A stretch of 64,000 nt of DNA from contig NZ_FNDW01000013.1 of the NCBI RefSeq assembly GCF_900099685.1, forward strand, positions 58,257-122,256, read 5' to 3'. Both the position numbers and the translations under genes were made by a program. Position 1 is the stretch's first letter. Each line of letters starts with the position of its first letter. The notes below the pieces were generated by a model. That model saw nothing but the letters and a program-made list of their open reading frames with translations. It searched no databases and was not told the origin of the DNA. Positions 1-7,554 of the stretch are shown piece by piece. Source of the DNA: Chryseobacterium taeanense. GTDB lineage: Bacteria; Bacteroidota; Bacteroidia; Flavobacteriales; Weeksellaceae.

Positions 1-182
1 TTAATAATATAATTGGTAATGAGAAGCCTGTAAGGTGTTTTATTACCGCGCAAAAGTAGAATACTCATGTAAACTGTACCTGATGATAACTTCAAGGAAA
101 TATTAATTTTATACCTGAAATTTTCTTAAATATTTCATAAGATTTAATATTAATTTGTTTTGAATATTTGAAAAATGATTTG

Positions 183-190
183 TATATTTG
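183..190 (+). promoter_or_regulatory. Bacteroidetes-type -7 element upstream of rplS
   Basis: TATATTTG matches the Bacteroidetes sigma-A -7 consensus TAnnTTTG. It lies about 70 bases before the rplS start, which leaves a 5' untranslated leader long enough for regulation. Confidence 0.6.
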
Positions 191-196
191 CAGCCT

Positions 197-259
197 GTTA
201 TTCAACCTCTGACGAAGTCCGTGTAAGTTGCTTAGCTTTAAACATTTTATTTATTAATA
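197..259 (+). promoter_or_regulatory. Possible ribosomal-protein leader of rplS
   Basis: The untranslated stretch between the predicted promoter and the L19 start is about 60 nt and contains a small GAC-GAA-GTC hairpin near 211. From memory, an autoregulatory bL19 leader has been proposed in Flavobacteria. The position here fits, but I did not match it to a consensus structure, so this is an inference from context. Confidence 0.3.
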
Positions 260-616
260 ATGGATTTATTAAAGTACGTACAAGACAAGTACATTACAAA
301 AAAAGAATTCCCTGAATTCAAAGCGGGTGATACAATCACTGTTTACTACGAGATTAAAGAAGGACAAAAAACAAGAACTCAGTTCTTCAAAGGAACAGTT
401 ATCCAATTGAGAGGTACTGGTTCTACAAAAACTTTCACGATCAGAAAAATGTCCGGTGATGTAGGTGTAGAAAGAGTATTCCCTATCAATATGCCTGCGC
501 TTCAGAAAATTGAAGTTGACAGAAGAGGTAGAGTTAGAAGATCAAGAATCTACTACTTCAGAGATCTTAGAGGTAAAAAAGCGAGAATTAAAGACGCTGC
601 TTACAAAAAGAAATAA
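260..616 (+). CDS. rplS: 50S ribosomal protein L19
   Basis: The 118-residue product is the usual length of bacterial L19, which sits at the 30S-50S interface of the ribosome. Family features are visible: the FKGTVI segment near residue 43, the GVERVFPI stretch around residue 70, and the basic C-terminal region with RRGRVRRSRIYYFRDLRGKK near 88-107. The start at 260 follows the leader and a TAnnTTTG promoter. The gene stands alone here and is closed by a strong hairpin terminator at 636-671. Identification is secure. Confidence 0.97.
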   Translation: MDLLKYVQDKYITKKEFPEFKAGDTITVYYEIKEGQKTRTQFFKGTVIQLRGTGSTKTFTIRKMSGDVGVERVFPINMPALQKIEVDRRGRVRRSRIYYFRDLRGKKARIKDAAYKKK

Positions 617-635
617 TTCAGACAACAATACATAC

Positions 636-671
636 GAAAAGAGACTGTTTAGCAATAAGCAGTCTCTTTTC
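636..671 (+). terminator. Rho-independent terminator of rplS
   Basis: A perfect 12-bp stem (636-647 with 660-671) carries a 12-nt loop. The right arm contains a run of T residues. It sits 20 bases after the rplS stop codon. Confidence 0.85.
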
Positions 672-737
672 ATTTATGCTCCAATCATATTTTTCTTCCT
701 ATAGAAATATTTTGAATTCTATTTAATAAATTTTAAA

Positions 738-745
738 TATATTTG
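738..745 (+). promoter_or_regulatory. -7 promoter element upstream of GH5 gene
   Basis: TATATTTG matches TAnnTTTG and lies 58 bases before the start codon of the secreted glycosidase. Confidence 0.5.
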
Positions 746-803
746 TCATTATCAAATAGTCATTCTTAAAAAGATCCCATAAAATTTAATATTTAAAACA
801 ACT

Positions 804-2525
804 ATGAAACGAGCAATCCTACTTTCCGCTTTTTTATTGTCTCAATTTGGGACATCACAACTTTTAAAGACGAACGGACAAAAGATCGTCAACGACAAAG
901 GCGAAAATATACAATTAAGAGGTCTCGGTCTGGGAGGATGGATGCTTCAGGAAGGATATATGCTGAAAACCGCTGATTTTGCCGGTCCGCAATATAAAAT
1001 CAAAGAAAAAATCGCAGAGCTTATCGGTGAAGACGGAATGAATGAATTCTATAAAGCTTACCTCAAAAACGGAATCACCAAACAGGATATTGATTTTCTG
1101 AAGAAAGCAGGATTCAATTCTATAAGGCTGCCGATGCACTATAATCTGTACACATTGCCCATTGAAAAAGAACCTAAAAAAGGTCAGAACACCTGGCTGG
1201 AAGAAGGATTTAAAATGACTGATGATCTTCTGAAATGGTGTGCTGACAATAAAATGTACCTGATTCTGGATCTTCATGCAGCTCCAGGCGGACAGGGAAA
1301 TGACGTAAATATTTCCGACAACGACAAGTCTAAGCCATCCCTTTGGGAAAACGAGGAAAATCAAAAAAAGACGATTGCTCTTTGGAAAAAATTAGCAGAA
1401 AAGTATAAAGATAGTCCGTGGATTGGAGGGTATGATCTTATTAATGAGCCCAACATCAATTTCACAGGAAAAAATCCGAACGGAACTGATGAAATGTCGA
1501 ACGCTCCTCTCTGGAAACTTCAAAAAGATATCACGGAAGCCATTCGTACTGTTGATAAAAAACATATCATCATTATTGAAGGAAACGGCTGGGGAAACAA
1601 TTATAACGGACTCACTCCACTTTGGGATGAAAATATGGTTTTCAGCTTTCATAAATACTGGAATTATAATGATGATGCTACCCTTAAATTTGCCCTTGAT
1701 CTTCGTGAAAAATATAACATCCCAATCTGGCTGGGAGAAACAGGAGAAAACTCAAACGTTTGGTTCACGGAACTTATTCAGCTTTTGGATAAGCACAACA
1801 TCGGTTATGCATTCTGGCCGATGAAAAAAATTGACAATATCGCAGGAATTACCAACGTAAAAATCACTCCGGAATATCAGAAGCTCCTGGATTACTGGAA
1901 AAACGGCGGTGAAAAACCATCAAAAGAATTTGCCAAAAAAGCATTAATGCAGATTGCCGAAAATTATAAGTTTACTAATGTAGAAGTAAAAAATGATGTA
2001 ATTGATGCCATGTTCAGACTGACTGTAGATTCCTCTACAAAACCTTTCAAAAATCTTCAGGCTCCGGGGAAAATTCCTGCAATAGATTATGACTTAGGAA
2101 GAATTGGCTCTGCATATAAAGACAATGATTTTATGAATCTCTGGGTAAGTGATCCGGAAAAAAGATCCGAATGGAACTCCGGAAACCAATTGAGAAATGA
2201 CGGCGTTGACATCTATAAAACCGCAGACAATCAATATTATGTAGGGAAGACAGAAAGTGGTGAATGGCTTCAATACACGATCAATGCAAAAACAGGAAAA
2301 GCCTACACTTTTGATATTAATTATGCCAGTAATTCTCCGGCAAAAATCAGGATTGAAGATGCTTCCGGTAAAGTATTAACAACCGTTTCACTCGATTCTA
2401 CAGGAGGAAATGAGAACTGGAAAACTGTTTCCGCAAAGGGAATCAATCTTAAAAAAGGTGAAAACAAAATCCGTATTTATTTTGAAAACGATGGTGTTAA
2501 TCTTAAATATTTAGAATTGAAATAA
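804..2525 (+). CDS. Secreted GH5 family glycoside hydrolase with C-terminal carbohydrate-binding module
   Basis: A 573-residue secreted enzyme. Residues 1-18 form a signal peptide. The catalytic barrel (about 25-375) has the GH5 hallmarks LRGLGLGGW near residue 40, a DLINEPN motif near 211-217 whose Glu is the acid/base, and WLGETGE near 310-316 whose Glu is the nucleophile. The region from about 425 to the end resembles a CBM6-type beta-sandwich (GKTESGEWLQYTI, then a GxNxIRIYF-like strand). GH5 enzymes of this type cut beta-1,4- or beta-1,3-glucans; the exact substrate cannot be read from sequence. It has its own promoter and a terminator shared with the convergent retron RT. It is not part of the SusCD locus further on. 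Confidence 0.88.
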   Translation: MKRAILLSAFLLSQFGTSQLLKTNGQKIVNDKGENIQLRGLGLGGWMLQEGYMLKTADFAGPQYKIKEKIAELIGEDGMNEFYKAYLKNGITKQDIDFLKKAGFNSIRLPMHYNLYTLPIEKEPKKGQNTWLEEGFKMTDDLLKWCADNKMYLILDLHAAPGGQGNDVNISDNDKSKPSLWENEENQKKTIALWKKLAEKYKDSPWIGGYDLINEPNINFTGKNPNGTDEMSNAPLWKLQKDITEAIRTVDKKHIIIIEGNGWGNNYNGLTPLWDENMVFSFHKYWNYNDDATLKFALDLREKYNIPIWLGETGENSNVWFTELIQLLDKHNIGYAFWPMKKIDNIAGITNVKITPEYQKLLDYWKNGGEKPSKEFAKKALMQIAENYKFTNVEVKNDVIDAMFRLTVDSSTKPFKNLQAPGKIPAIDYDLGRIGSAYKDNDFMNLWVSDPEKRSEWNSGNQLRNDGVDIYKTADNQYYVGKTESGEWLQYTINAKTGKAYTFDINYASNSPAKIRIEDASGKVLTTVSLDSTGGNENWKTVSAKGINLKKGENKIRIYFENDGVNLKYLELK

Positions 2526-2543
2526 GAAAAAATCTTAAATTGC

Positions 2544-2572
2544 AAATCCCTTTTAGTTTCTAAGAGGGATTT
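2544..2572. terminator. Bidirectional terminator between GH5 gene and retron RT
   Basis: A 12-bp stem with one imperfect pair (arms around 2544-2555 and 2561-2572) and a short loop lies between two convergent genes. It can serve both strands. Confidence 0.65.
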
Positions 2573-2577
2573 AAAAA

Positions 2578-3711
2578 CTATTCGCTAATACTCCAATTTA
2601 TTTTCCTAAAAATATCAAACATTTTATTTGCTACATCTTTATTGATAGAATTTGTATAACAAATATGCCCAAATAGCCAATCATGAAACTGAATAATATT
2701 ATATTTTCTAAAATCTTTATTTCTTTCTAAATGGTTATTAACACCAAACTTTCTGCAATAATGTAAATGTTTAAATATTTCTTTCCTATATTTTTTTGAG
2801 AGATTAACATCGCTTGTCACAGTAAGTCCCGTAACGTATTGACGCTGTCCTTTTTTCTTAATAATGGTTTTTGAAGGATTGACAAAAAAACCTTCAGATT
2901 CTATAAGTTTTATAATAAGTTTTGAATATGGTAAAACGCCCTCATTTTTCTTTACTGAAAAAGTGAGATCATCAGCATAACGACTGTAACGAAAATTCAA
3001 TTTTTTTGACAAATTAATTATTTTTTTGTCTAAATTAGTAGCAATAATATTTGCTAACATAGGACTTGTTGGCGCTCCTTGGGGTAATACAGGAGTCTTA
3101 GCATTTCTTATAGAAGATAATTTAAGTTTTGAATATTCATCAAAACAGTTCCAGTAACTTTCTCTATTACTTGCAGTTACTATCTTAGCAATAGAAATAG
3201 CTAAATTTTTTATATAGCCAACAGATTCAAATACTTGCACTACTCTGTCAAAAGTAATAGAATCATAAAACTTTAATAAATCAACTTTAAGGATTTTTTC
3301 TGAATTTTCATGAACTATTGCGTTATTTAATATTCCTTGATTTGGCATAAAACCTTTACAACAATCTTCTAATTTATAAACATATAAAATATTTAGCAAT
3401 ATCCATTTTTGGATATATTTGAGATCTTTTGAAGGAGCCATTATTTCCCTATAGCCATTCCTTTTCTTTTTTATACTAAAATAATTATATCTTTTATATT
3501 TATGTTCATACTTATTGTCATTCTCTCCAATTAAAAATCGAAGATATTTATATTGAACACCAATTTCTTGGGCTAAGTGATGCAAAGAAAAAATTACAGG
3601 AAAACCATTTGAATCTAATTTCTTAATATATTCAACGCAAACATCTATATATTCTTTAGACTTCCCTTGCTTTTCAGCTTCCAAAATAAACAGTTCTAAA
3701 GGAAAAGGCAT
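2578..3711 (-). CDS. Retron-type reverse transcriptase
   Basis: A 377-residue reverse transcriptase. The diagnostic retron features are visible: the NAIVH (NAxxH) motif at residues 130-134, KVDLLKFYDSI with a catalytic Asp at 144, LPQGAPTSP at 209-217, the YADD active site at 245-248 and the VTGL motif at 293-296. The last, together with NAxxH, separates retron RTs from group II intron RTs. Retron RTs copy part of a linked ncRNA into msDNA that stays joined to the RNA and keeps an effector in check. The gene lies directly downstream of the ncRNA region (3712-3926) on the same strand. Codon and base use are much more AT-rich than in the neighbours, which suggests horizontal transfer. Confidence 0.95.
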   Translation of the reverse strand: MPFPLELFILEAEKQGKSKEYIDVCVEYIKKLDSNGFPVIFSLHHLAQEIGVQYKYLRFLIGENDNKYEHKYKRYNYFSIKKKRNGYREIMAPSKDLKYIQKWILLNILYVYKLEDCCKGFMPNQGILNNAIVHENSEKILKVDLLKFYDSITFDRVVQVFESVGYIKNLAISIAKIVTASNRESYWNCFDEYSKLKLSSIRNAKTPVLPQGAPTSPMLANIIATNLDKKIINLSKKLNFRYSRYADDLTFSVKKNEGVLPYSKLIIKLIESEGFFVNPSKTIIKKKGQRQYVTGLTVTSDVNLSKKYRKEIFKHLHYCRKFGVNNHLERNKDFRKYNIIQFHDWLFGHICYTNSINKDVANKMFDIFRKINWSISE

Positions 3712-3926
3712 TATTTATTACTTATTTAAATTTATTTTATATAAAACTCAAGAATCTAAATAAATTCTTAATAAGCTAAGTGAAATTTTCGTTTATTATA
3801 AGTCTAAGCGATTCTACGGTTTGAGAAAATTTCACTTAGCTTATTAAAAATTATCAAGTAGCTTTAAATATTCTTAGTAAACTTCACTAAGACGTTAATA
3901 ATTTAATACTAACTATTACTAATATT
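3712..3926 (-). ncRNA. Retron msr-msd non-coding RNA region
   Basis: This gene-free stretch between effector and RT holds the expected parts of a retron ncRNA read on the minus strand. First comes a short hairpin (3873-3891, 6-bp stem, 7-nt loop) like those of the msr. Then comes a long hairpin with perfect 23-bp arms (3768-3790 and 3825-3847, extendable to 28 bp with one mismatch) and a 34-nt loop, which fits the msd. Weak complementarity between the outer ends (for example near 3715-3730 and 3895-3910, about 10 of 14 pairs) could be the a1/a2 stem. The priming guanosine and exact ends are not determined. Confidence 0.75.
3768..3847 (-). repeat. 23-bp perfect inverted repeat (msd stem)
   Basis: The arms at 3768-3790 and 3825-3847 are perfectly complementary and enclose a 34-nt loop. 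After one mismatch the pairing continues for four more bases outward. No T-run follows on either strand as a terminator would need, which favours the msd reading. Confidence 0.9.
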
Positions 3927-5177
3927 TTATGCCTTTCCTTTGAACTGTTTAGGCAAATTTAAAATATTTTTCAATAACATTCTTTCTCTTGTTTCATTTC
4001 TAAAATTTTCTTTTTTAACATTTTTAATAATAGAGTCTATAAGATTAATACCTTCAATTGTCAAATCTTTACTTTTACTGAAAAATTTTTGCTTAATCGC
4101 TTTTTTATAGATTTCTTCTAGCTCATGTAGCGTTAATCCTAATAATTGGCATATTAAAATATTTTCCATTTTATAATTTCTACGTAAAAATAATAATGCA
4201 ATTAAAGAATGATGTTCCTTAATACTATAAGTGAAATTTTGCGATTTATTATTTCTTGTATTATAGTTGTAAAAACTATTATCATTTTTTAAAATATTTA
4301 ACCCCAATTTTTTATATATTCCAATAAAAAAAGAAAACTCTTTTTTTATTTCTCTTGCCTCACTTATTTTTGATTCTTCAAACCTGGGAAATAAAGATTT
4401 CCAACTATCACTATCTTTCCAAATAATAGGTAAGGTATTATTTGGGCTACCATAAGAAAAACTTAAGAATGATTCAGAATTTGAATAACCTCTAGGTAAA
4501 TATTTGAATGATTTTTCATACTTCAAAATAATTTTTTTAATCTCTTCTATATTACCTAAAAATTTCAATGGAGAAGTATCATTGCAAAATATCTTTGATC
4601 TAAATTCAGATTTTATTAATAAATTAGGAAATCTAGACTCTAAATAGTTTTTTGCCTCGAGCATTGTAATTGATGAAAGTAAAGTGATTGATTTAAAATT
4701 ATTATTATATATCCATTTTTTTGTAGACTTTTTCGAAAATTCTTTACAAAAAGAATGACCAGAACCAACAAAATCATCAATAAAAACAACATGCTTATAC
4801 TTCCCAATTTTTATTTTTTCATAATCAAATTCAATAGCAATGTTTTTTCTTCGCCTTAATTTCGGTGTATGAGTTAATGGATAGGTTATCAAAGTCGAAC
4901 TTTTTCCTATTTTCCCATATGGTATAAAAACTATTCCTTCATAAGTTGGGATATCTTTTATTAAACTACCAAGCAAATCATCAAACCTCATTAGCAACTC
5001 ATTATAAGTAATGAATTCAAAGGTTAACATTAGTGTAAGAATATGGTCTATTTCATCATCCTCAAAATTCTCAAGCCACTTAATAATTTTAGATGGAAAA
5101 ACCGAATACTTCAATCTAGGAAGTAAATGCTCTATTTTGTTAAAATATTTTTTATTATATTTAAAAGTATAACTCAT
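3927..5177 (-). CDS. Retron effector: phosphoribosyltransferase-like protein with C-terminal winged-helix-like region
   Basis: A 416-residue protein encoded just upstream of the retron ncRNA on the same strand. Residues about 75-200 resemble a PRTase fold: VFIPYGKIGKSS at 83-94, then VVFIDDFVGSGHSF at 130-143, which has the acidic pair and SG turn of the PRPP-binding loop. Such PRTase-like domains (sometimes called PRTase-CE) are known from bacterial conflict systems and, as I recall, from one retron type. Residues about 320-395 look like a winged helix (SLIALLFLRR, LGLTLHELEEIYKKAI). The likely role is a toxic effector held inactive by the RT-msDNA complex. That role is inferred from context; no catalytic activity can be proven here. 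The gene is strongly AT-rich. Confidence 0.75.
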   Translation of the reverse strand: MSYTFKYNKKYFNKIEHLLPRLKYSVFPSKIIKWLENFEDDEIDHILTLMLTFEFITYNELLMRFDDLLGSLIKDIPTYEGIVFIPYGKIGKSSTLITYPLTHTPKLRRRKNIAIEFDYEKIKIGKYKHVVFIDDFVGSGHSFCKEFSKKSTKKWIYNNNFKSITLLSSITMLEAKNYLESRFPNLLIKSEFRSKIFCNDTSPLKFLGNIEEIKKIILKYEKSFKYLPRGYSNSESFLSFSYGSPNNTLPIIWKDSDSWKSLFPRFEESKISEAREIKKEFSFFIGIYKKLGLNILKNDNSFYNYNTRNNKSQNFTYSIKEHHSLIALLFLRRNYKMENILICQLLGLTLHELEEIYKKAIKQKFFSKSKDLTIEGINLIDSIIKNVKKENFRNETRERMLLKNILNLPKQFKGKA

Positions 5178-5231
5178 GTAACAAAATTAAATACTAAATT
5201 TAAAAGAAAATCAACTATAAAATATATTTAA

Positions 5232-6113
5232 ATGCAAAAAAAATTTAAATTGGTATTCTTTTTTCTATCCGCATTTATCTATTCCCAGGAATCAGTTTTA
5301 GATAAAAAAATCAGTTCAATCATCCAAGATAAAAAATCTACTATTGGAATTTCCGTTCTCGGTTTTGAAAATGGTTTTAAATACAACAAAAATGCAGATA
5401 AGAAACTTCCGATGCAAAGTGTCTTTAAATTTCATATCGCAGCGACTGTTCTCGATTATGTTGATAAAGGTAAGCTTTCTCTGGATCAAAAAGTATTATT
5501 AGACAAATCCAATTTATTAGAAAATACCTGGTCGCCCCTTCGCGAGAAATATCCCAACGGAGGCGTAGAAATTCCTTTAAGTGAAGTTCTTGAATATACC
5601 GTTGCCAAAAGCGATAATAACGGGTGCGATATTCTGCTGAAATTATTAGGCGGTACACAAACCGTTCAGCGATTTATGGATTCAAAAGGTTTGAAAGGTT
5701 TTCAGATTAAATACAATGAAGCGGAAATGCACAAAGACTGGAATAATCAATATAAAAATTACAGCACAGCATCTTCTGCTACTGAAGTTCTTAAAAAATT
5801 TTATGACGGAAAATTACTTTCTAAAAAATCTACGGATTATTTAATGAAAGTCATGTTTTCAACATCTACGGGAAAAAACAAACTGATCGCTCAACTTCCG
5901 GAAAATACGCCCGTGGCAAGAAAAACGGGAGCTTCCGGAAAGAATAATTCCGGCCTGACGGGTGCAGAAAACGAAATCGGCATCGTGACATTACCTAATG
6001 GCAAGCATTATGCAATAGCTGTATTTGTCAGTAAATCAACGGAAAGCGATGTGGTGAACTGCAAAATGATTTCAGATATTTCAAAGTCGGTCTGGGATTA
6101 TTTTAATAAGTAA
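5232..6113 (+). CDS. Class A beta-lactamase, extended-spectrum-type subclass A2
   Basis: A 293-residue periplasmic serine beta-lactamase with an N-terminal signal peptide (about 1-18). All catalytic motifs are present: SVFK at 63-66 (SxxK, Ser nucleophile), SDN at 127-129, the omega-loop segment YNEAEMHKDW near 161-170 with the general-base Glu, and KTG at 231-233. The NEAxMHxD-type omega loop and overall length are typical of the PER/VEB/CME/CIA branch found in Bacteroidetes. It hydrolyses beta-lactam rings in the periplasm. No mobile element is adjacent, so it is probably an intrinsic chromosomal gene. It is divergent from the retron, with 54 bases between the starts, and is followed at 31 bases by a small secreted protein. 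Confidence 0.93.
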   Translation: MQKKFKLVFFFLSAFIYSQESVLDKKISSIIQDKKSTIGISVLGFENGFKYNKNADKKLPMQSVFKFHIAATVLDYVDKGKLSLDQKVLLDKSNLLENTWSPLREKYPNGGVEIPLSEVLEYTVAKSDNNGCDILLKLLGGTQTVQRFMDSKGLKGFQIKYNEAEMHKDWNNQYKNYSTASSATEVLKKFYDGKLLSKKSTDYLMKVMFSTSTGKNKLIAQLPENTPVARKTGASGKNNSGLTGAENEIGIVTLPNGKHYAIAVFVSKSTESDVVNCKMISDISKSVWDYFNK

Positions 6114-6144
6114 AATTTTAAGCTTAATTTTAAAACCATCAAAA

Positions 6145-6555
6145 ATGAAAAATTTAATACTAACAATAGCAATCTTCGGCAGCGCATTATTCTCTGCGCA
6201 GAAAAGCGAACACTATCTCCAGATTGGTTACGCAAGCGTTTGCTGCGGAACTCCTTCTGAAAAGCCTGTTATGGATTATCTTACAAAGTTTAAACAGAAG
6301 AACAAGGTAAAAAATCTTGAAATCTACAAACAGAGCGGATTGGGAAGAGAAGGCGAATACAACTTGTACATTGGTACCGATGGACTTTCAAAAACTCAGA
6401 AGGATACTTTCATTAGAGGATTAAAAGCTGCAGTTGACAGGCAGAATAATACAAGAAGCAAAAATAGTGACGGATTGGTCAATTTTAATGAATCAGAAAT
6501 TATAACAAAAGCTGACCTTTCCAAAGCAAGAAATTTAACATTAATAAAAAAATAA
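6145..6555 (+). CDS. Small secreted protein of unknown function
   Basis: 136 residues with a clear signal peptide (LILTIAIFGSALFSAQ, cleavage after about residue 18) and two adjacent Cys near 33-34. No family is recognised. It lies between the beta-lactamase and the acyl-CoA dehydrogenase gene, with 31- and 24-base gaps, and may be co-transcribed with either. Confidence 0.75.
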   Translation: MKNLILTIAIFGSALFSAQKSEHYLQIGYASVCCGTPSEKPVMDYLTKFKQKNKVKNLEIYKQSGLGREGEYNLYIGTDGLSKTQKDTFIRGLKAAVDRQNNTRSKNSDGLVNFNESEIITKADLSKARNLTLIKK

Positions 6556-6579
6556 ATAATTAAAACTAAATAAGGAAAA

Positions 6580-7473
6580 ATGATCAAAAACATTGTAGTT
6601 ATCGGAGCGGGAACCATGGGAAATGGTATTGCACATACATTTGCACAAAGCGGTTTTAAAGTAAATCTGGTAGACGTTTCTCAGGAAGCTTTAGACAGAG
6701 GCTTAAAAACCATAACCACGAATCTCGACAGAATAATTGCAAAGGGAAACCTTACCGAAGAACAAAAAGCTGAAACGTTAGGAAATATCACTACTTTTAC
6801 AGCGCTGAAGGATGCTGTTACCGATGCAGATCTTATTGTTGAAGCTGCAACGGAAAATCAGGAATTAAAATTGAAAATTTTCGGACAAATGGACGAGTTT
6901 GCTCCTGAAAACTGTATTCTGGCGACCAACACTTCATCTATTTCAATCACGAAAATTGCGGCTGCCACCAAAAGGGCGGATAAAGTAATCGGAATGCATT
7001 TTATGAATCCTGTTCCGATCATGAAATTAGTAGAGATTATCAAAGGATATTCGACTTCAAAAGAAACTTTTGATGCGATTTATGAAATGAGCAAAACATT
7101 AGGAAAAGTTCCGGTAGAGGTAAACGACTATCCTGGTTTCGTGGCTAACAGAATCTTAATGCCAATGATTAACGAGTCCATCGAAACATTGTACAATGGT
7201 GTAGCGGGTGTGGAGGAAATCGATACCGTAATGAAACTGGGAATGGCTCATCCGATGGGACCGCTTCAACTGGCAGATTTTATCGGTCTTGATGTTTGTT
7301 TAGCGATCTTAAATGTAATGTATGACGGCTTCAAGAATCCTAAATATGCACCGAATCCGTTATTGGTTAATATGGTTATGGCCGGAAAGCTGGGTGTAAA
7401 ATCGGGAGAAGGTTTCTACGATTACTCAGAAAGCAAAAAAGCAGAGAAAGTAGCAAAAATGTTTTCAAAATAA
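6580..7473 (+). CDS. 3-hydroxybutyryl-CoA dehydrogenase
   Basis: A 297-residue NAD-dependent L-3-hydroxyacyl-CoA dehydrogenase. The Rossmann motif GAGTMGNG is at residues 8-15, with the acidic NAD-selecting residue in VNLVDV near 28-33. The catalytic-His motif HFMNPVP is near 143-149, and NDYPGFVANR near 181-190 starts the C-terminal substrate-binding domain. It oxidises 3-hydroxybutyryl-CoA to acetoacetyl-CoA (or the reverse) in fatty-acid or butanoate metabolism in the cytosol. Length and motifs match the stand-alone Hbd/PaaH type rather than the fused FadB type. Confidence 0.93.
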   Translation: MIKNIVVIGAGTMGNGIAHTFAQSGFKVNLVDVSQEALDRGLKTITTNLDRIIAKGNLTEEQKAETLGNITTFTALKDAVTDADLIVEAATENQELKLKIFGQMDEFAPENCILATNTSSISITKIAAATKRADKVIGMHFMNPVPIMKLVEIIKGYSTSKETFDAIYEMSKTLGKVPVEVNDYPGFVANRILMPMINESIETLYNGVAGVEEIDTVMKLGMAHPMGPLQLADFIGLDVCLAILNVMYDGFKNPKYAPNPLLVNMVMAGKLGVKSGEGFYDYSESKKAEKVAKMFSK

Positions 7474-7554
7474 TTTTGAGTTATGAGTTATTAGATATAA
7501 GTTATAAATTTGATGCAAAACTTTGCAATCTGCAACCTAATAACTATAATCTTG

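Noticed and set aside
915..1364. 149-codon minus-strand frame inside the GH5 gene
   Set aside because: Antisense to a well-supported enzyme; composition is that of a shadow frame.
3768..3847. Retron hairpin read as an ordinary terminator of the effector gene
   Set aside because: The loop of 34 nt is large and no T-run follows on the minus strand; the position between effector and retron RT fits an msd better.
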